Shown piece by piece: positions 54,472 to 63,850 of a DNA stretch of 64,000 nt; the first letter of the stretch is position 1; every line of letters starts with the position of its first letter. The stretch covers positions 4,712,001 to 4,776,000 of the forward strand of contig NZ_CP154853.1 in assembly GCF_047302405.1 (NCBI RefSeq), written 5' to 3'. A program made the translations under genes and the position numbers. Origin of the DNA: Alkalihalobacillus sp047302405. Lineage in GTDB: Bacteria > Bacillota > Bacilli > Bacillales > Bacillaceae_D. Under the pieces are notes generated by a model. It ran no database searches. It was given only the letters and a program-made list of their open reading frames with translations, and was not told the origin of the DNA.

Positions 54472-55281
54472 TTAGTATCTTACTTCTTTTGGTGAATGGT
54501 TTTGCTGTAAAGCAGATGCGTCTAGTTTGGCAATTTCACTCAATGCATTTGTTACCATAAAACTAATTTCACTACCGATTGCGATAAACTGAAACCCCTC
54601 ATTAATCCGTTTGTTAGCGGAATCGGCACTTCCAACATGGATACCCGAGGGCACTCCGTGACGTTTGGCCGCTTCTTTGACTCTGTTAATGGCTTCTACC
54701 ACTTCAGGAATATCACTCTCAAGTTGAGGAGTAAGCCCCATTGATGACATTAAGTCATTCGGTCCAATAAAACATGCATCAATTCCAGGGACACTTAAAA
54801 TGTCATCGATATTATTCACTGATTCGATATGTTCAATTTGAACAACAAGTAAGATTTCATCGTTAGCCGTTGAAAAATAGTTCGACTCACTCGTTTGAAA
54901 TCCCATTGCGTGTCTACGTCCGCCAATGCTTCGTCCGCCTTTAGGGTAGTATCTAGCTTCTTGGACGATTTGCTCGGCTTCTTGCCGATTTTTAACCATG
55001 GGTACGACGATGCCCCATGCCCCCATGTCTAGCACACGTTTAATATTTTCACCTGAATTCCATGGGATTCTAACGAGTGGTACTGTGTTTGAATGAAACA
55101 TAGAGGACGTCATAAGTGCCGCAGTCTCAATTGACATTGGATTATGTTCCATATCAATCACTAACCAATCGAGTCCAATCTGTGCCATTACTTCTGATGA
55201 AAAGGGACTTGGAATAGAAAGCCATGTTCCGATACTGGGCATCCCTTGAGAAAGTCGTTTTCTGACAATGTTTTCTTTCAT
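54472..55281 (-). CDS. HpcH/HpaI-family 2-keto-3-deoxy sugar-acid aldolase
   Basis: A 269-residue class II aldolase of the HpcH/HpaI/GarL family: WLVIDMEHNPMS near the N-terminus, metal-binding Glu in VVQIEHIE, and CFIGPNDLMSSMG with the metal-binding Asp. Family members split 2-keto-3-deoxy acids (or 4-hydroxy-2-oxo acids) into pyruvate plus an aldehyde. It is the first gene of the minus-strand operon, 16 bp before the next gene, and a near-perfect palindrome lies 40 bp upstream of its start. It is the natural partner of the IlvD/Edd dehydratase encoded on the other arm. Confidence 0.9.
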   Translation of the reverse strand: MKENIVRKRLSQGMPSIGTWLSIPSPFSSEVMAQIGLDWLVIDMEHNPMSIETAALMTSSMFHSNTVPLVRIPWNSGENIKRVLDMGAWGIVVPMVKNRQEAEQIVQEARYYPKGGRSIGGRRHAMGFQTSESNYFSTANDEILLVVQIEHIESVNNIDDILSVPGIDACFIGPNDLMSSMGLTPQLESDIPEVVEAINRVKEAAKRHGVPSGIHVGSADSANKRINEGFQFIAIGSEISFMVTNALSEIAKLDASALQQNHSPKEVRY

Positions 55282-55320
55282 AGTAAAAACACCTTTCTTC
55301 GATTGAGTTTTTTAAAAGCA

Positions 55321-55353
55321 CCACTATTTGTTTATCAGTTAAACTAATAGTGG
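55321..55353. promoter_or_regulatory. XylR-like palindromic operator at the aldolase promoter
   Basis: CCACTATTTGTTTA (55321-55334) and TAAACTAATAGTGG (55340-55353) are almost perfect inverted copies around a 5-base centre, like the xyl operator half sites TTAGTTTGTTT/AACAAACTAA bound by the ROK repressor XylR. It sits just upstream of the minus-strand operon. Confidence 0.65.
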
Positions 55354-55438
55354 TATTATGCATATGTTAACAAATGGACTAAAAGTTGTCTATAAAAATT
55401 AGAATTTAATAAAAATTGCGAAAAATACAGTTTTTTTA

Positions 55439-55467
55439 TTGACCTCTACAAAATAATCATGTAATAA
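55439..55467 (+). promoter_or_regulatory. Sigma-A promoter for the ROK regulator operon
   Basis: TTGACC (55439-55444), 17-bp spacer, TAATAA (55462-55467). The operator at 55516-55564 lies downstream, in the untranslated leader. Confidence 0.65.
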
Positions 55468-55515
55468 TGGCTTTAACACAAAAAATATTGGAGTGGAAAA
55501 TTGTGTTTTTTTGTT

Positions 55516-55564
55516 CCATTAGTTTAATTGATAAACTTAATAAGTTGTTCTGTTAAACTAATGG
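55516..55564. promoter_or_regulatory. Second XylR-like operator, in the ROK gene leader
   Basis: CCATTAGTTTAA (55516-55527) and TTAAACTAATGG (55553-55564) are perfect 12-bp inverted repeats 25 bp apart, and additional half sites (TAAACTTAA) lie between them. The half site TTAGTTTA is shared with the operator at 55321-55353, so the ROK protein probably controls both arms. Confidence 0.6.
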
Positions 55565-55625
55565 ATTCATAAGAATATCTAGGGAACAATATCTGCAGTA
55601 TATAAAAGCAAGGGGATATGGAAGC

Positions 55626-56819
55626 ATGAGACAAGTGTTGCAACAATCAGTTACAGGTGATTCTGAGTTAATAAAAAGAATAAATCTTTCAATCGTGATT
55701 AACACAATAAGAGAGAAGGGACCAATATCTAGAGTGGAGATCGCTAAACTTAGCAAATTAAATAAAGCAACAGTTTCTAGTTTAGTGGATGAATTATTAG
55801 AAAAAGATTATGTGGTTGAAATTGGAGCAGGTCGATCAAGTGTAGGACGAAAACCTATCCTCTTAAATTTTAATGATAGCTCTGGTTATGTAATTGGTAT
55901 TGAGGTGAATGTTGGGTTTATAAAGGCTGTCGTCATTAATCTAAGTGCAGAAGTAATAGCAAAAAGAAAGATTCCGACGTCAACAAATGAAAAAGAAGTC
56001 ATGAAAAGTTTATATGATGTAATCGATGAGATGAAAGGTTTAGTCCCAGAATGTTCATTAGGTGTCGTTGGGATCGGGATTAGTGTTGCAGGGATCGTCA
56101 ATTACGAAACTGGGACGTTGGTATCAGCACCAAATGCAGGCCTTCACAATATTCCATTAAAACATCTTGTTGAAAGTTACTCGGGTATTCGGACAATTGT
56201 TGACAATGATTGTAATGCGTCGGCTATTGGTGAGTATTATTTTGGTTCTGGAAAAGGAAGAGACCAATTAATTTTATTAAGTCTGAGTGCACATGGGATT
56301 GGGACAGGAATTTTCGTTAATGGTGAGGTTTTTCGAGGACGTAATGGCTTTGCCGGAGAAATGGGGCATATGACAATAAATATGGTAGGACCTTTGTGCA
56401 ATTGTGGAAACAGAGGGTGTTGGGAGCTATACGCTTCACCAAGGGCGCTCATTCAAGATTATATGGAAAAGAAGGGGTTGGTGGATGCCCCTACGGTTGA
56501 GGAAATTATTGAAATGGCTAATCAAAATGACAAGGAAGCGATCTCTGCATTAACACAAGTAGGAGAATATTTAGGAGTCGGGCTCTCAAATGTGGTCAAT
56601 ACATTTGATACAGAAGCCATTATTATTCGAGGAGCAATGTCACAAGGGGAAAGATGGTTATTAAATCCTATTCAACGTAACTTACAAGAACGTTGCTTCT
56701 TTTATTCTTCAACAAAAGTGGAAATAATCCCTAGTTTTTGGGGGCAAGATGCAGCTGCCGTTGGTGCTGCCTGCGAAATCATCCAACGTTTGTTTTATAC
56801 ACATGAATATAAACTTTAA
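55626..56819 (+). CDS. ROK-family transcriptional repressor
   Basis: A 397-residue XylR/NagC-type repressor: N-terminal winged helix (RVEIAKLSKLNKATVSSLVD), then the ROK sugar-kinase-like domain with VDNDCNASAIGEYYFG and the zinc motif CNCGNRGCWE. Sugar or sugar-acid binding should release it from DNA. ATG 55626 follows GGGGATATGGAAGC, a modest ribosome binding site. It sits between the two arms of the sugar-acid cluster and is probably their common regulator. Confidence 0.93.
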   Translation: MRQVLQQSVTGDSELIKRINLSIVINTIREKGPISRVEIAKLSKLNKATVSSLVDELLEKDYVVEIGAGRSSVGRKPILLNFNDSSGYVIGIEVNVGFIKAVVINLSAEVIAKRKIPTSTNEKEVMKSLYDVIDEMKGLVPECSLGVVGIGISVAGIVNYETGTLVSAPNAGLHNIPLKHLVESYSGIRTIVDNDCNASAIGEYYFGSGKGRDQLILLSLSAHGIGTGIFVNGEVFRGRNGFAGEMGHMTINMVGPLCNCGNRGCWELYASPRALIQDYMEKKGLVDAPTVEEIIEMANQNDKEAISALTQVGEYLGVGLSNVVNTFDTEAIIIRGAMSQGERWLLNPIQRNLQERCFFYSSTKVEIIPSFWGQDAAAVGAACEIIQRLFYTHEYKL

Positions 56820-56854
56820 AAAGTTATCTTATTAATGCTGAAAGGAAGATGGGG

Positions 56855-57895
56855 ATGTCGCAAATGATGGAAGCGGTCATGATAGACAAAGAACGAGTTC
56901 TTAGAATAAGCGCAACACCAGTTCCGGTATGCAGGCCGAATGAAGCAGTCATCAAAGTTTATAGTGTGGGTGTATGTGCAACTGATTTACATGTATACCA
57001 AGGGATGCAAAATCATAGAATCCGATTCCCAATTATCCCAGGCCATGAATGGTCAGGGGAAGTTGTAAGTGTAGGAGCTGAGGTGAAAACGTTCGAGGTA
57101 GGAGATAGGGTTGTTGGTGAAGTAACGGTTCCGTGTGGGGTGTGTAAGCATTGTAAAAAAGGAAATTACAATATTTGTCCTAGTAGAGTAGAGTGTGGAG
57201 TTTTCGGCAAAAATGGTGCAGCAGCTCAATACATCTGTGTTCCAGTGACGTCTTTGCATAAAATTCCTCCAACGCTTTCCTTTGATGATGCTTGCTTAAT
57301 AGAACCCTCTGCGATTGTCTATCGAGGGATTGAAAAAGTCGGTTTAACACCAGGAGATAAAGTGCTAGTCGTAGGTGCAGGTCCAATCGGTTTACTAACA
57401 GTAGCAATTGCCAAAGTGTTTGGAGCTTCTACGGTTGTCCTTGTGGATTTACAAAGCAATCGACTGGAAATCGGGAAAGAACTTGGCGCAACGGATACCA
57501 TTAATATCTCTACTGAGGATTACAGTAAAAGAGCTAATGAAATTACAAATGGAGATTTGTTTGATGTAATTATTGAGGCTTCCGGCAGTGTCAATGCAGT
57601 AGAAGATCTATTTGAATTCACGGCACCTGGTGCGAGAGTCTGTTTACTGGGGATATTAAGTGAAAAAGCTAACATAGATATGAATTCTATTATCCGAAAA
57701 GATGTAGAAGTTTATGGTTCAGTTGGTTGTCCTAATGTATGGGAGAAGGTTATTCCTTTGGTTGAAGGAGGGAGAATACCTGTTAATAAAATTGTGACTC
57801 ATCATTATACTCTTTATCAGTTTGAAGAAGCTCTCCTACAAATTGAAAATCGAGATCCGTCAATAATAAAGGCGATCATTAACCCCAATGACTAG
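56855..57895 (+). CDS. Zinc-dependent sugar/polyol dehydrogenase (MDR family)
   Basis: A ~346-residue zinc dehydrogenase: catalytic zinc residues in VCATDLHVYQG and PGHEWSGEV, structural-zinc cysteines in CGVCKHCKKGNYNIC, nucleotide-binding GAGPIGLLTVAIAK. Relatives include sorbitol, threonine and galactitol/L-gulonate dehydrogenases. I choose ATG 56855, 6 bp after AAAGGAAG, over ATG 56849. It would start the pathway by oxidising a sugar, polyol or sugar acid. Confidence 0.9.
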   Translation: MSQMMEAVMIDKERVLRISATPVPVCRPNEAVIKVYSVGVCATDLHVYQGMQNHRIRFPIIPGHEWSGEVVSVGAEVKTFEVGDRVVGEVTVPCGVCKHCKKGNYNICPSRVECGVFGKNGAAAQYICVPVTSLHKIPPTLSFDDACLIEPSAIVYRGIEKVGLTPGDKVLVVGAGPIGLLTVAIAKVFGASTVVLVDLQSNRLEIGKELGATDTINISTEDYSKRANEITNGDLFDVIIEASGSVNAVEDLFEFTAPGARVCLLGILSEKANIDMNSIIRKDVEVYGSVGCPNVWEKVIPLVEGGRIPVNKIVTHHYTLYQFEEALLQIENRDPSIIKAIINPND

Positions 57896-57964
57896 CCTAA
57901 AATGTCTCATAAAATATGTGTCAAAAGAATGGTGACTATTTGTAGTGAAGAAGGAGTTGAGTTC

Positions 57965-59674
57965 ATGAGTAAATCGTATACATCTTATGGAGATAAAGGG
58001 TTTAGTAAATTTCTCCGGTCCGCTTTTAATAGACATTTGGGTTACAGTGAAAGTGATTTTGATAAACCGATTATTGGAATCTGTAATACGTATAGTGAAA
58101 TTAACCGTTGCCATTCTCATTTAAAACCAATCGTAGAAGCGGTGAAGCGAGGAGTTATTATGGCGGGTGGGACCCCGTTAGAGTTTCCGACGATTTCGTT
58201 AGGCGAAATAAATATTAGTCCAACCTCAATGCTTTACCGAAATTTAGCTTCAATAGATACGGAAGAAATGATACGTGCTCAACCGATGGATGGTGTTGTT
58301 TTGCTTGGTGGTTGTGACAAAGTAACTCCCGCACAATTAATGGGGGCTGCAAGTGCTAATATCCCATCAATTTTTTTGACGGGTGGTCCAATGATGAATG
58401 GAGAGTATGAGGGCAAGACTTTAGGTGCTTGTTCTGATTGCAGATTTTACTGGCAAGAATTTCGAGCGGGAAAAATAGATGAACCGAAATTAATGGAGAT
58501 CAATGAGGCTTTAGCTCCTACTGCCGGACATTGTATGGTCATGGGAAGTGCGAGTACGATGGCTGTCTGCACAGAGGCCTTGGGGATGATGTTACCTGGA
58601 GCGGCAGCTATTCCAGCGACCCATAATAAAAGGTTGCAACTTGCTCTAGAGACAGGCAAACAAATTGTAGAAACAGTAAAACTTGGGTTAAAGCCATCAG
58701 ATATTATGACTAAAAATAGTTTTGTAAACGCTATCAGATTGCTAATGGCCGTGGGAGGGTCAACGAATGCAGTGATTCATTTAATTGCAGTAGCTGGACG
58801 CCTTGGAATTAAATTACCTCTTGCTTTATTCGATGAAATCAGTAAAACAACGCCACTATTAGGCAATCTTAGGCCATCAGGGGCGTATCAGATGGAGGAT
58901 TTTTATCGGGCAGGTGGAGCATCAGCTCTTCTTAGAGAACTTTCACCTTTGCTTCATTTAGAAGAAAGGACCGTAACAGGAAGAACGCTAGGAGAGGAAA
59001 TAAAAGATGCTAACGTTCCTGAAGCCTATCGTGATATCATCCGACCTCTTCATGAGCCGCTTCACGATGATGGGGGAATTGCTGTTCTGACAGGAAACTT
59101 AGCCCCGAATGGAGCAGTCATAAAAACGAAAGCGGCTTCACCTCATTTATTAAAACATAAAGGAAGAGCGATTGTTTTTACTTCCATTCAAGATATGGAA
59201 GAAAGAATCAACGCTCCCGATTTAGAGGTCAACAAAGAAGATATTCTTGTATTACAAAATGCCGGTCCGATAGCCGCACCAGGTATGCCAGAAGCTGGTA
59301 TGCTTCCAATTCCCAAAAAACTTTTAGAGCAAGGTGTAAGGGATATGGTTAGAATATCTGATGCTCGAATGAGTGGAACGGCATTTGGGACAATCATTCT
59401 ACATGTGGCACCTGAGGCAGGAGTATGTGGTCCGATAGCTTTGGTCCAAACTGGCGACGTAATCGAAATAGATGTTTCAACAAGGGGACTTCACTTGCAT
59501 GTTACCGACGATATCTTGGAGCAACGAAAAAAGATGTGGAAGCCAATAACAATATCAGAAAGAGGCTATACACGCTTGTACCAGCAACATGTTCTACAAG
59601 CAGAGGAAGGCTGTGATTTTGACTTCTTACTTCCTAAAGCAAAGGAAAAAGAGGAGGCGGTAAGCAATGAATAA
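57965..59674 (+). CDS. IlvD/Edd-family sugar-acid dehydratase
   Basis: A 569-residue dehydratase with the three Fe-S cysteines of the family at Cys49 (GICNTYSEINRCHSH), Cys117 (LLGGCDKVTPAQLMG) and Cys190 (GHCMVMGSASTM). Length and sequence are closer to pentonate dehydratases (arabonate, xylonate) than to the valine-pathway IlvD, and no ilv genes are nearby. Product would be a 2-keto-3-deoxy acid, the substrate type of the HpcH/HpaI aldolase on the other strand. ATG 57965 follows GAAGGAG. It overlaps the next gene by 8 bp. Confidence 0.9.
   Translation: MSKSYTSYGDKGFSKFLRSAFNRHLGYSESDFDKPIIGICNTYSEINRCHSHLKPIVEAVKRGVIMAGGTPLEFPTISLGEINISPTSMLYRNLASIDTEEMIRAQPMDGVVLLGGCDKVTPAQLMGAASANIPSIFLTGGPMMNGEYEGKTLGACSDCRFYWQEFRAGKIDEPKLMEINEALAPTAGHCMVMGSASTMAVCTEALGMMLPGAAAIPATHNKRLQLALETGKQIVETVKLGLKPSDIMTKNSFVNAIRLLMAVGGSTNAVIHLIAVAGRLGIKLPLALFDEISKTTPLLGNLRPSGAYQMEDFYRAGGASALLRELSPLLHLEERTVTGRTLGEEIKDANVPEAYRDIIRPLHEPLHDDGGIAVLTGNLAPNGAVIKTKAASPHLLKHKGRAIVFTSIQDMEERINAPDLEVNKEDILVLQNAGPIAAPGMPEAGMLPIPKKLLEQGVRDMVRISDARMSGTAFGTIILHVAPEAGVCGPIALVQTGDVIEIDVSTRGLHLHVTDDILEQRKKMWKPITISERGYTRLYQQHVLQAEEGCDFDFLLPKAKEKEEAVSNE
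58723..58736. promoter_or_regulatory. Intragenic cre-like box
   Basis: TGTAAACGCTATCA matches the cre consensus TGWAARCGYTWNCW fully but lies inside the dehydratase gene. Intragenic cre sites can act as roadblocks, yet one chance match in 64 kb is also plausible. Confidence 0.3.
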
Positions 59675-60851
59675 ACGTAAGACAATTTCAATTGGAATGA
59701 TAGGGTATAAATTTATGGGGAAGGCTCATAGTAACGCTTATCGTCAAGCTCCATTTTTCTTTAAGCTGAATGCTCATCCGATATTACATACTATCTCAGG
59801 AAGACGAGAAGAGGATGTGAAGGTAGCTGCTAGAGAATTAGGTTGGTCAGCGTTTCAGACAGACTGGAGACGTTTAATTGAGGATGATGAGATTGATCTA
59901 ATTGATATTGCCTCTCCTAATAACACTCATGCTGAAATGGCCATTGCTGCACTTGAGGCGGGCAAACACGTCATTTGTGAAAAGCCATTGGCTCTGAATC
60001 TAGAAGAGGCAATTCGAATGAAAGAGGCTGCGGACAAAGCGGGCAAGGTTAACATGATCATGCATAACTATCGTTTTGCTCCAGCAGTACAGTATGCTAA
60101 AGAACTTATTACAAATGGGAAGTTAGGGAAAATACGCCATATCCGCGCCACATATTTAAATGAAAGTTTAATAGATCCAAATCGAGAATTTAGATGGCGG
60201 TTAAATAAAGCTGTTTCTGGATCTGGAGCTCTCGGGGACATAGGGAGCCATATTATCGATTTATCGCGTTTTCTAGTAGGGGAATTCTCGCAAGTAACAG
60301 GGATGATGGAAACGTTTATTGAAGAACGCCCACTTGAAGGTACATCCCCTTCAGAGAAACAAATGGGAATCGTTGATGTTGATGATATGACGGCATTTTT
60401 AGCAAGATTTGAAAATGGAGCAGTAGGTGTCTTTGAAACAAGTAGAATGGCTTCTGGGAATAAAAATGGCAATCGTTTTGAAATTAATGGAGAAAAGGGT
60501 TCCATACGTTGGGACTTAGAAAATATGAATAATCTTCAAATCTACTTGAATGACGATCCAGCTGGGTTGAAAGGTTTTAGAACGATCAACTGTACGGATG
60601 CAATGCACCCATATGCTAAAAACTATTGGCCAGCAGGTCACATTATCGGATATGAACATACCTTCATTAATTTGGTTCATGATTTACTATGTGGGATAGC
60701 TGATGGTGCGAACCCAAAACCAAATTTTGAAGATGGTGTAAAAAACCAGGCTGTATTGGAAGCTGTAGAACGGTCAACTAAAGAAGGAACTTGGGTTAAA
60801 ATATCAGATTTATTAGAAAAAAACAGTAAAAAGAGGAGAGGGTTAAAGTGA
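59667..60851 (+). CDS. Gfo/Idh/MocA-family oxidoreductase (first)
   Basis: A 394-residue NAD(P)-dependent oxidoreductase with N-terminal MIGYKFMGKAHSNAY (a variant of the GxGxxG motif), the family EKP signature CEKPLALNLEEA, and the C-terminal domain including GSGALGDIGSHIIDLSR. Members oxidise or reduce sugars at various carbons, for example inositol or 3-keto glycosides. ATG 59667 follows GAGGAGGCGG and overlaps the dehydratase gene. Confidence 0.92.
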   Translation: MNKRKTISIGMIGYKFMGKAHSNAYRQAPFFFKLNAHPILHTISGRREEDVKVAARELGWSAFQTDWRRLIEDDEIDLIDIASPNNTHAEMAIAALEAGKHVICEKPLALNLEEAIRMKEAADKAGKVNMIMHNYRFAPAVQYAKELITNGKLGKIRHIRATYLNESLIDPNREFRWRLNKAVSGSGALGDIGSHIIDLSRFLVGEFSQVTGMMETFIEERPLEGTSPSEKQMGIVDVDDMTAFLARFENGAVGVFETSRMASGNKNGNRFEINGEKGSIRWDLENMNNLQIYLNDDPAGLKGFRTINCTDAMHPYAKNYWPAGHIIGYEHTFINLVHDLLCGIADGANPKPNFEDGVKNQAVLEAVERSTKEGTWVKISDLLEKNSKKRRGLK

Positions 60852-61876
60852 ATAGACGTTTGAAATTGGGGATTATCGGAGCTGGTGGCATTTTCAAGCA
60901 TGCCCATCTACAAGCGTGGGAGGAAAATGAAGATGTTGAATTTTATGCGGTTTGTGACCCCAATAAAGAGCAAGCTCAAAGTTTGTCCGAACAATTAGGT
61001 GTCGATCTAGTGTATGACGATTACAAAGAACTACTAAAAAATGATGAGATTGATATCGTTGATATTTGTACACCTAATGTCTTTCATTCGGAGATCGCTA
61101 TTTTGGCCCTTCAGGCAGGGAAACATGTACTGGTAGAAAAGCCGGATGCTATAAATCCAGAGGAAGCGGATAAGATGGTTGCAGCTGCACAAGAGAGTGA
61201 AAAAGTACTCATGACCTTCCGTAACAATCGTTTTAGACCTGTTTCTCAATTTTTGAAACAGTATATTGAGAATGGAAATGCGGGAGAAATCTATACAGGT
61301 AGATGTGGATGGGTAAGGAGAAGGGGAATTCCACAGAAGGCAGGCTTTACAACAAAAGCACTATCAGGAGGAGGTCCACTTATCGATTTAGGTGTTCATT
61401 TTATCGACTTGGCCATTTGGTTAATGGGGAATCCAAGACCTGTTTCTGTTGTTGGAGCAACGTACAATAAGTTTGCAACTAATAAAGATTTTAACAATAC
61501 GAGCTTTGACGTAGAAGATTTAGCAACTGGATTTATCCGCTTTGATAATGGCGCGACGCTACAAATTGAATTTAGTTGGGCTTCACATGTAGAAGAGCAA
61601 AAGAACTTCCTCGAGTTAAGGGGCACAAAAGCGGGGATTGACTTCTCTAATTCAACGTTAAAACTGTTTACTGTGATTGAGGGACAGGATTGTGACATTT
61701 ATCCGCGATTGGACTCAGGTACAGGGGGAGGACATACGGAAAATATTCATCATTTTGTTGATTGTGTTCAAAAACGTACTCAACCTTTATATACACCAGA
61801 GGATGGGGTACACATGATTAAAATTTTGTCTGCTATTTATGAATCTGCTGAAAAAGGCTGTGAAATTAAACTTTAA
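60848..61876 (+). CDS. Gfo/Idh/MocA-family oxidoreductase (second)
   Basis: A 342-residue oxidoreductase with GIIGAGGIFKHAHL, VEKPDAINPEEA and GGPLIDLGVHFIDLAIW. It starts at GTG 60848, whose bases overlap the previous stop codon (GTGA), behind AGAGGAGAGGG. Distinct from its two neighbours of the same family, so each probably acts on a different intermediate. Confidence 0.92.
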   Translation: MNRRLKLGIIGAGGIFKHAHLQAWEENEDVEFYAVCDPNKEQAQSLSEQLGVDLVYDDYKELLKNDEIDIVDICTPNVFHSEIAILALQAGKHVLVEKPDAINPEEADKMVAAAQESEKVLMTFRNNRFRPVSQFLKQYIENGNAGEIYTGRCGWVRRRGIPQKAGFTTKALSGGGPLIDLGVHFIDLAIWLMGNPRPVSVVGATYNKFATNKDFNNTSFDVEDLATGFIRFDNGATLQIEFSWASHVEEQKNFLELRGTKAGIDFSNSTLKLFTVIEGQDCDIYPRLDSGTGGGHTENIHHFVDCVQKRTQPLYTPEDGVHMIKILSAIYESAEKGCEIKL

Positions 61877-61908
61877 TTTAGGACGATTAAAAAAGGAGTG
61901 CAAAGAAA

Positions 61909-62628
61909 ATGGTTAGAGTAACGATCTGGAATGAATATGTTCATGAAAAGAAGTTCGATGAGGTTAGAAAAGTTTATCCGGACGGGATTCACAATGCAAT
62001 TGGGAATTATTTACTTGGTGAAGGGCTTGACGTAAAAACGGCGACTTTAGAGCAACCCGATCATGGCTTAACTGATGAAGTTCTCCGTGATACCGATGTT
62101 CTGCTTTGGTGGGGGCATATGCATCATCACGAGGTAGATGATGCAGTTGTTGAAAAAGTACACCGTCGAGTTCTCGATGGAATGGGATTAATTGTTTTGC
62201 ATTCTGGTCACAACTCTAAAATTTTCAAAAAATTAATGGGGTCAGATTGTCGGTTGAAATGGCGAGAAGAAGGGGACAAAGAACGACTATGGGTGGTTAA
62301 ACCCAATCACCCGATTGTAGAGGGAATTGGCAATTATATTGAATTAGAAAATGAGGAAATGTATGGAGAATATTTTGACATTCCTGAACCAGATGAGCTG
62401 ATTTTTATTAGTTGGTTTACGGGTGGAGAAGTATTTAGAAGCGGTTGCACATACACACGTGGTAAAGGGAAAGTCTTTTACTTTAGACCTGGACATGAAA
62501 CTTATCCTACCTATTATAACCAAGATATTTTGAAAGTGATAAAAAACAGTATTCATTGGTCAGCGCCATCCGAGATAAAGCCATTGGTATTCGGTCATGT
62601 GCAATCAATCGAACCCGTTAAGCAATAG
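61909..62628 (+). CDS. ThuA-family protein
   Basis: A 239-residue protein of the ThuA (trehalose utilisation) family, with a class-I glutamine-amidotransferase-like fold: VLLWWGHMHHHEVDDAVVE, GMGLIVLHSGHNS and KGKVFYFRPGHETYPTYYN. ThuA works with a Gfo/Idh oxidoreductase (ThuB) in the 3-keto-disaccharide route; its partners here are the flanking Gfo/Idh genes. AAAGGAG precedes the ATG, 32 bp after the second oxidoreductase. Confidence 0.9.
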   Translation: MVRVTIWNEYVHEKKFDEVRKVYPDGIHNAIGNYLLGEGLDVKTATLEQPDHGLTDEVLRDTDVLLWWGHMHHHEVDDAVVEKVHRRVLDGMGLIVLHSGHNSKIFKKLMGSDCRLKWREEGDKERLWVVKPNHPIVEGIGNYIELENEEMYGEYFDIPEPDELIFISWFTGGEVFRSGCTYTRGKGKVFYFRPGHETYPTYYNQDILKVIKNSIHWSAPSEIKPLVFGHVQSIEPVKQ

Positions 62629-62730
62629 TATCAACGATTCTGATTTCTTCATTGTTTGGAAAGCTATAAACGTTTTGAACCTATGGGTAAGTGGAAGGAT
62701 ATTCGGAGAAAAAATACGGGGGGTGCTGGC

Positions 62731-63753
62731 ATGGGGGTCAGATATGGAATTATAGGAACTGGAAGAATGGGTTTACATCATGTAAATCAGTTAAAGCAAA
62801 TTGAAGGTGCATCGATAATAGCTGTTTGCGATGAAATAGAACAAAATACCGATGAGTTAGTGCGTTTGACAGGGGCTATTGCTTATACAGATTACAAGGA
62901 AATGATTGAAAAAGAAAAGTTAGATGCAATATATCTTTGTACACCAGTAAAAGACCGTGTTCAACAAGTGAAGATAATTGCTGAAAAGAAAATTAATTTG
63001 TATATTGAGAAGCCATTAGCTTCGAGTGTAGAAGAAGGCGAAGAGATTGCTCGCATTGTTAATGAGGCTGGTATTATATGTTCGGTCGGATTTCAATGGA
63101 AGCATATGGATATCGTGAAGATGGCAAAAGAAATAGTAGGTGATGAACCGATCACCTTAATCACAGGCAGATGGTATTGGACTGTCCCATTAAGAAAATG
63201 GCTTCATTATCGGCATATGGGAGGAGGGCAGGTATTCGATCAAAGCATACATTTAATTAATTTAAGTAGTTATTTCTCAGGTGAATTTGATCATTTATAT
63301 GCTGCTTTTACTCAAAAAGTAACAATTGGAGAAATAGAAAATTGGGACGGTTATAGTATCACGGCTAAGTTCAAAAACCATACAGTAGCAAACTTCTATT
63401 CTACTTATGGGTTGTATCAAGAGCTTGAAGAAGAACCCTTTTTGGATATTATTCAAAAAAATAGGTTATTAAGAATTCATATTACGAGAGGAAAATTGAT
63501 GGTCAAAACCCCTGGAAAAGAAGAGATGTTCTATTCACAAGATAAAGTCCAAAATATTGATAAGAATTTTCATGAAGCTGTTCAATCAGGGAATAAAGGA
63601 AAAATACTAACGACAGTGGAGGATGGTCTTCATACTTTAAAAGTTGTATTAGCTGCTAGTTACTCAGCTAAAAACGAAATGATTGTGAAGCTAGATGAAT
63701 TTAACCATTTTGGTCTCCATGATCTCTATGAAACTAATGAAATGACCTCTTAG
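62731..63753 (+). CDS. Gfo/Idh/MocA-family oxidoreductase (third)
   Basis: A 340-residue oxidoreductase with YGIIGTGRMGLHHVNQL, IEKPLASSVEEGEE and MGGGQVFDQSIHLINL. I start it at ATG 62731, after GGGGGGTG; a frame from TTG 62656 would add 25 residues before the Rossmann motif. It closes the ThuA/ThuB-like part of the operon and is followed by the gene for a sugar-binding lipoprotein. Confidence 0.88.
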   Translation: MGVRYGIIGTGRMGLHHVNQLKQIEGASIIAVCDEIEQNTDELVRLTGAIAYTDYKEMIEKEKLDAIYLCTPVKDRVQQVKIIAEKKINLYIEKPLASSVEEGEEIARIVNEAGIICSVGFQWKHMDIVKMAKEIVGDEPITLITGRWYWTVPLRKWLHYRHMGGGQVFDQSIHLINLSSYFSGEFDHLYAAFTQKVTIGEIENWDGYSITAKFKNHTVANFYSTYGLYQELEEEPFLDIIQKNRLLRIHITRGKLMVKTPGKEEMFYSQDKVQNIDKNFHEAVQSGNKGKILTTVEDGLHTLKVVLAASYSAKNEMIVKLDEFNHFGLHDLYETNEMTS

Positions 63754-63850
63754 ATAAAGGTAGATTGAATAAGGGGGTGATTCAGCTGTAGTGAGAAGGG
63801 AAACAAATCTTGAACTATTGTCATTCCATTTAATTTTAGGAGGGTAAATA

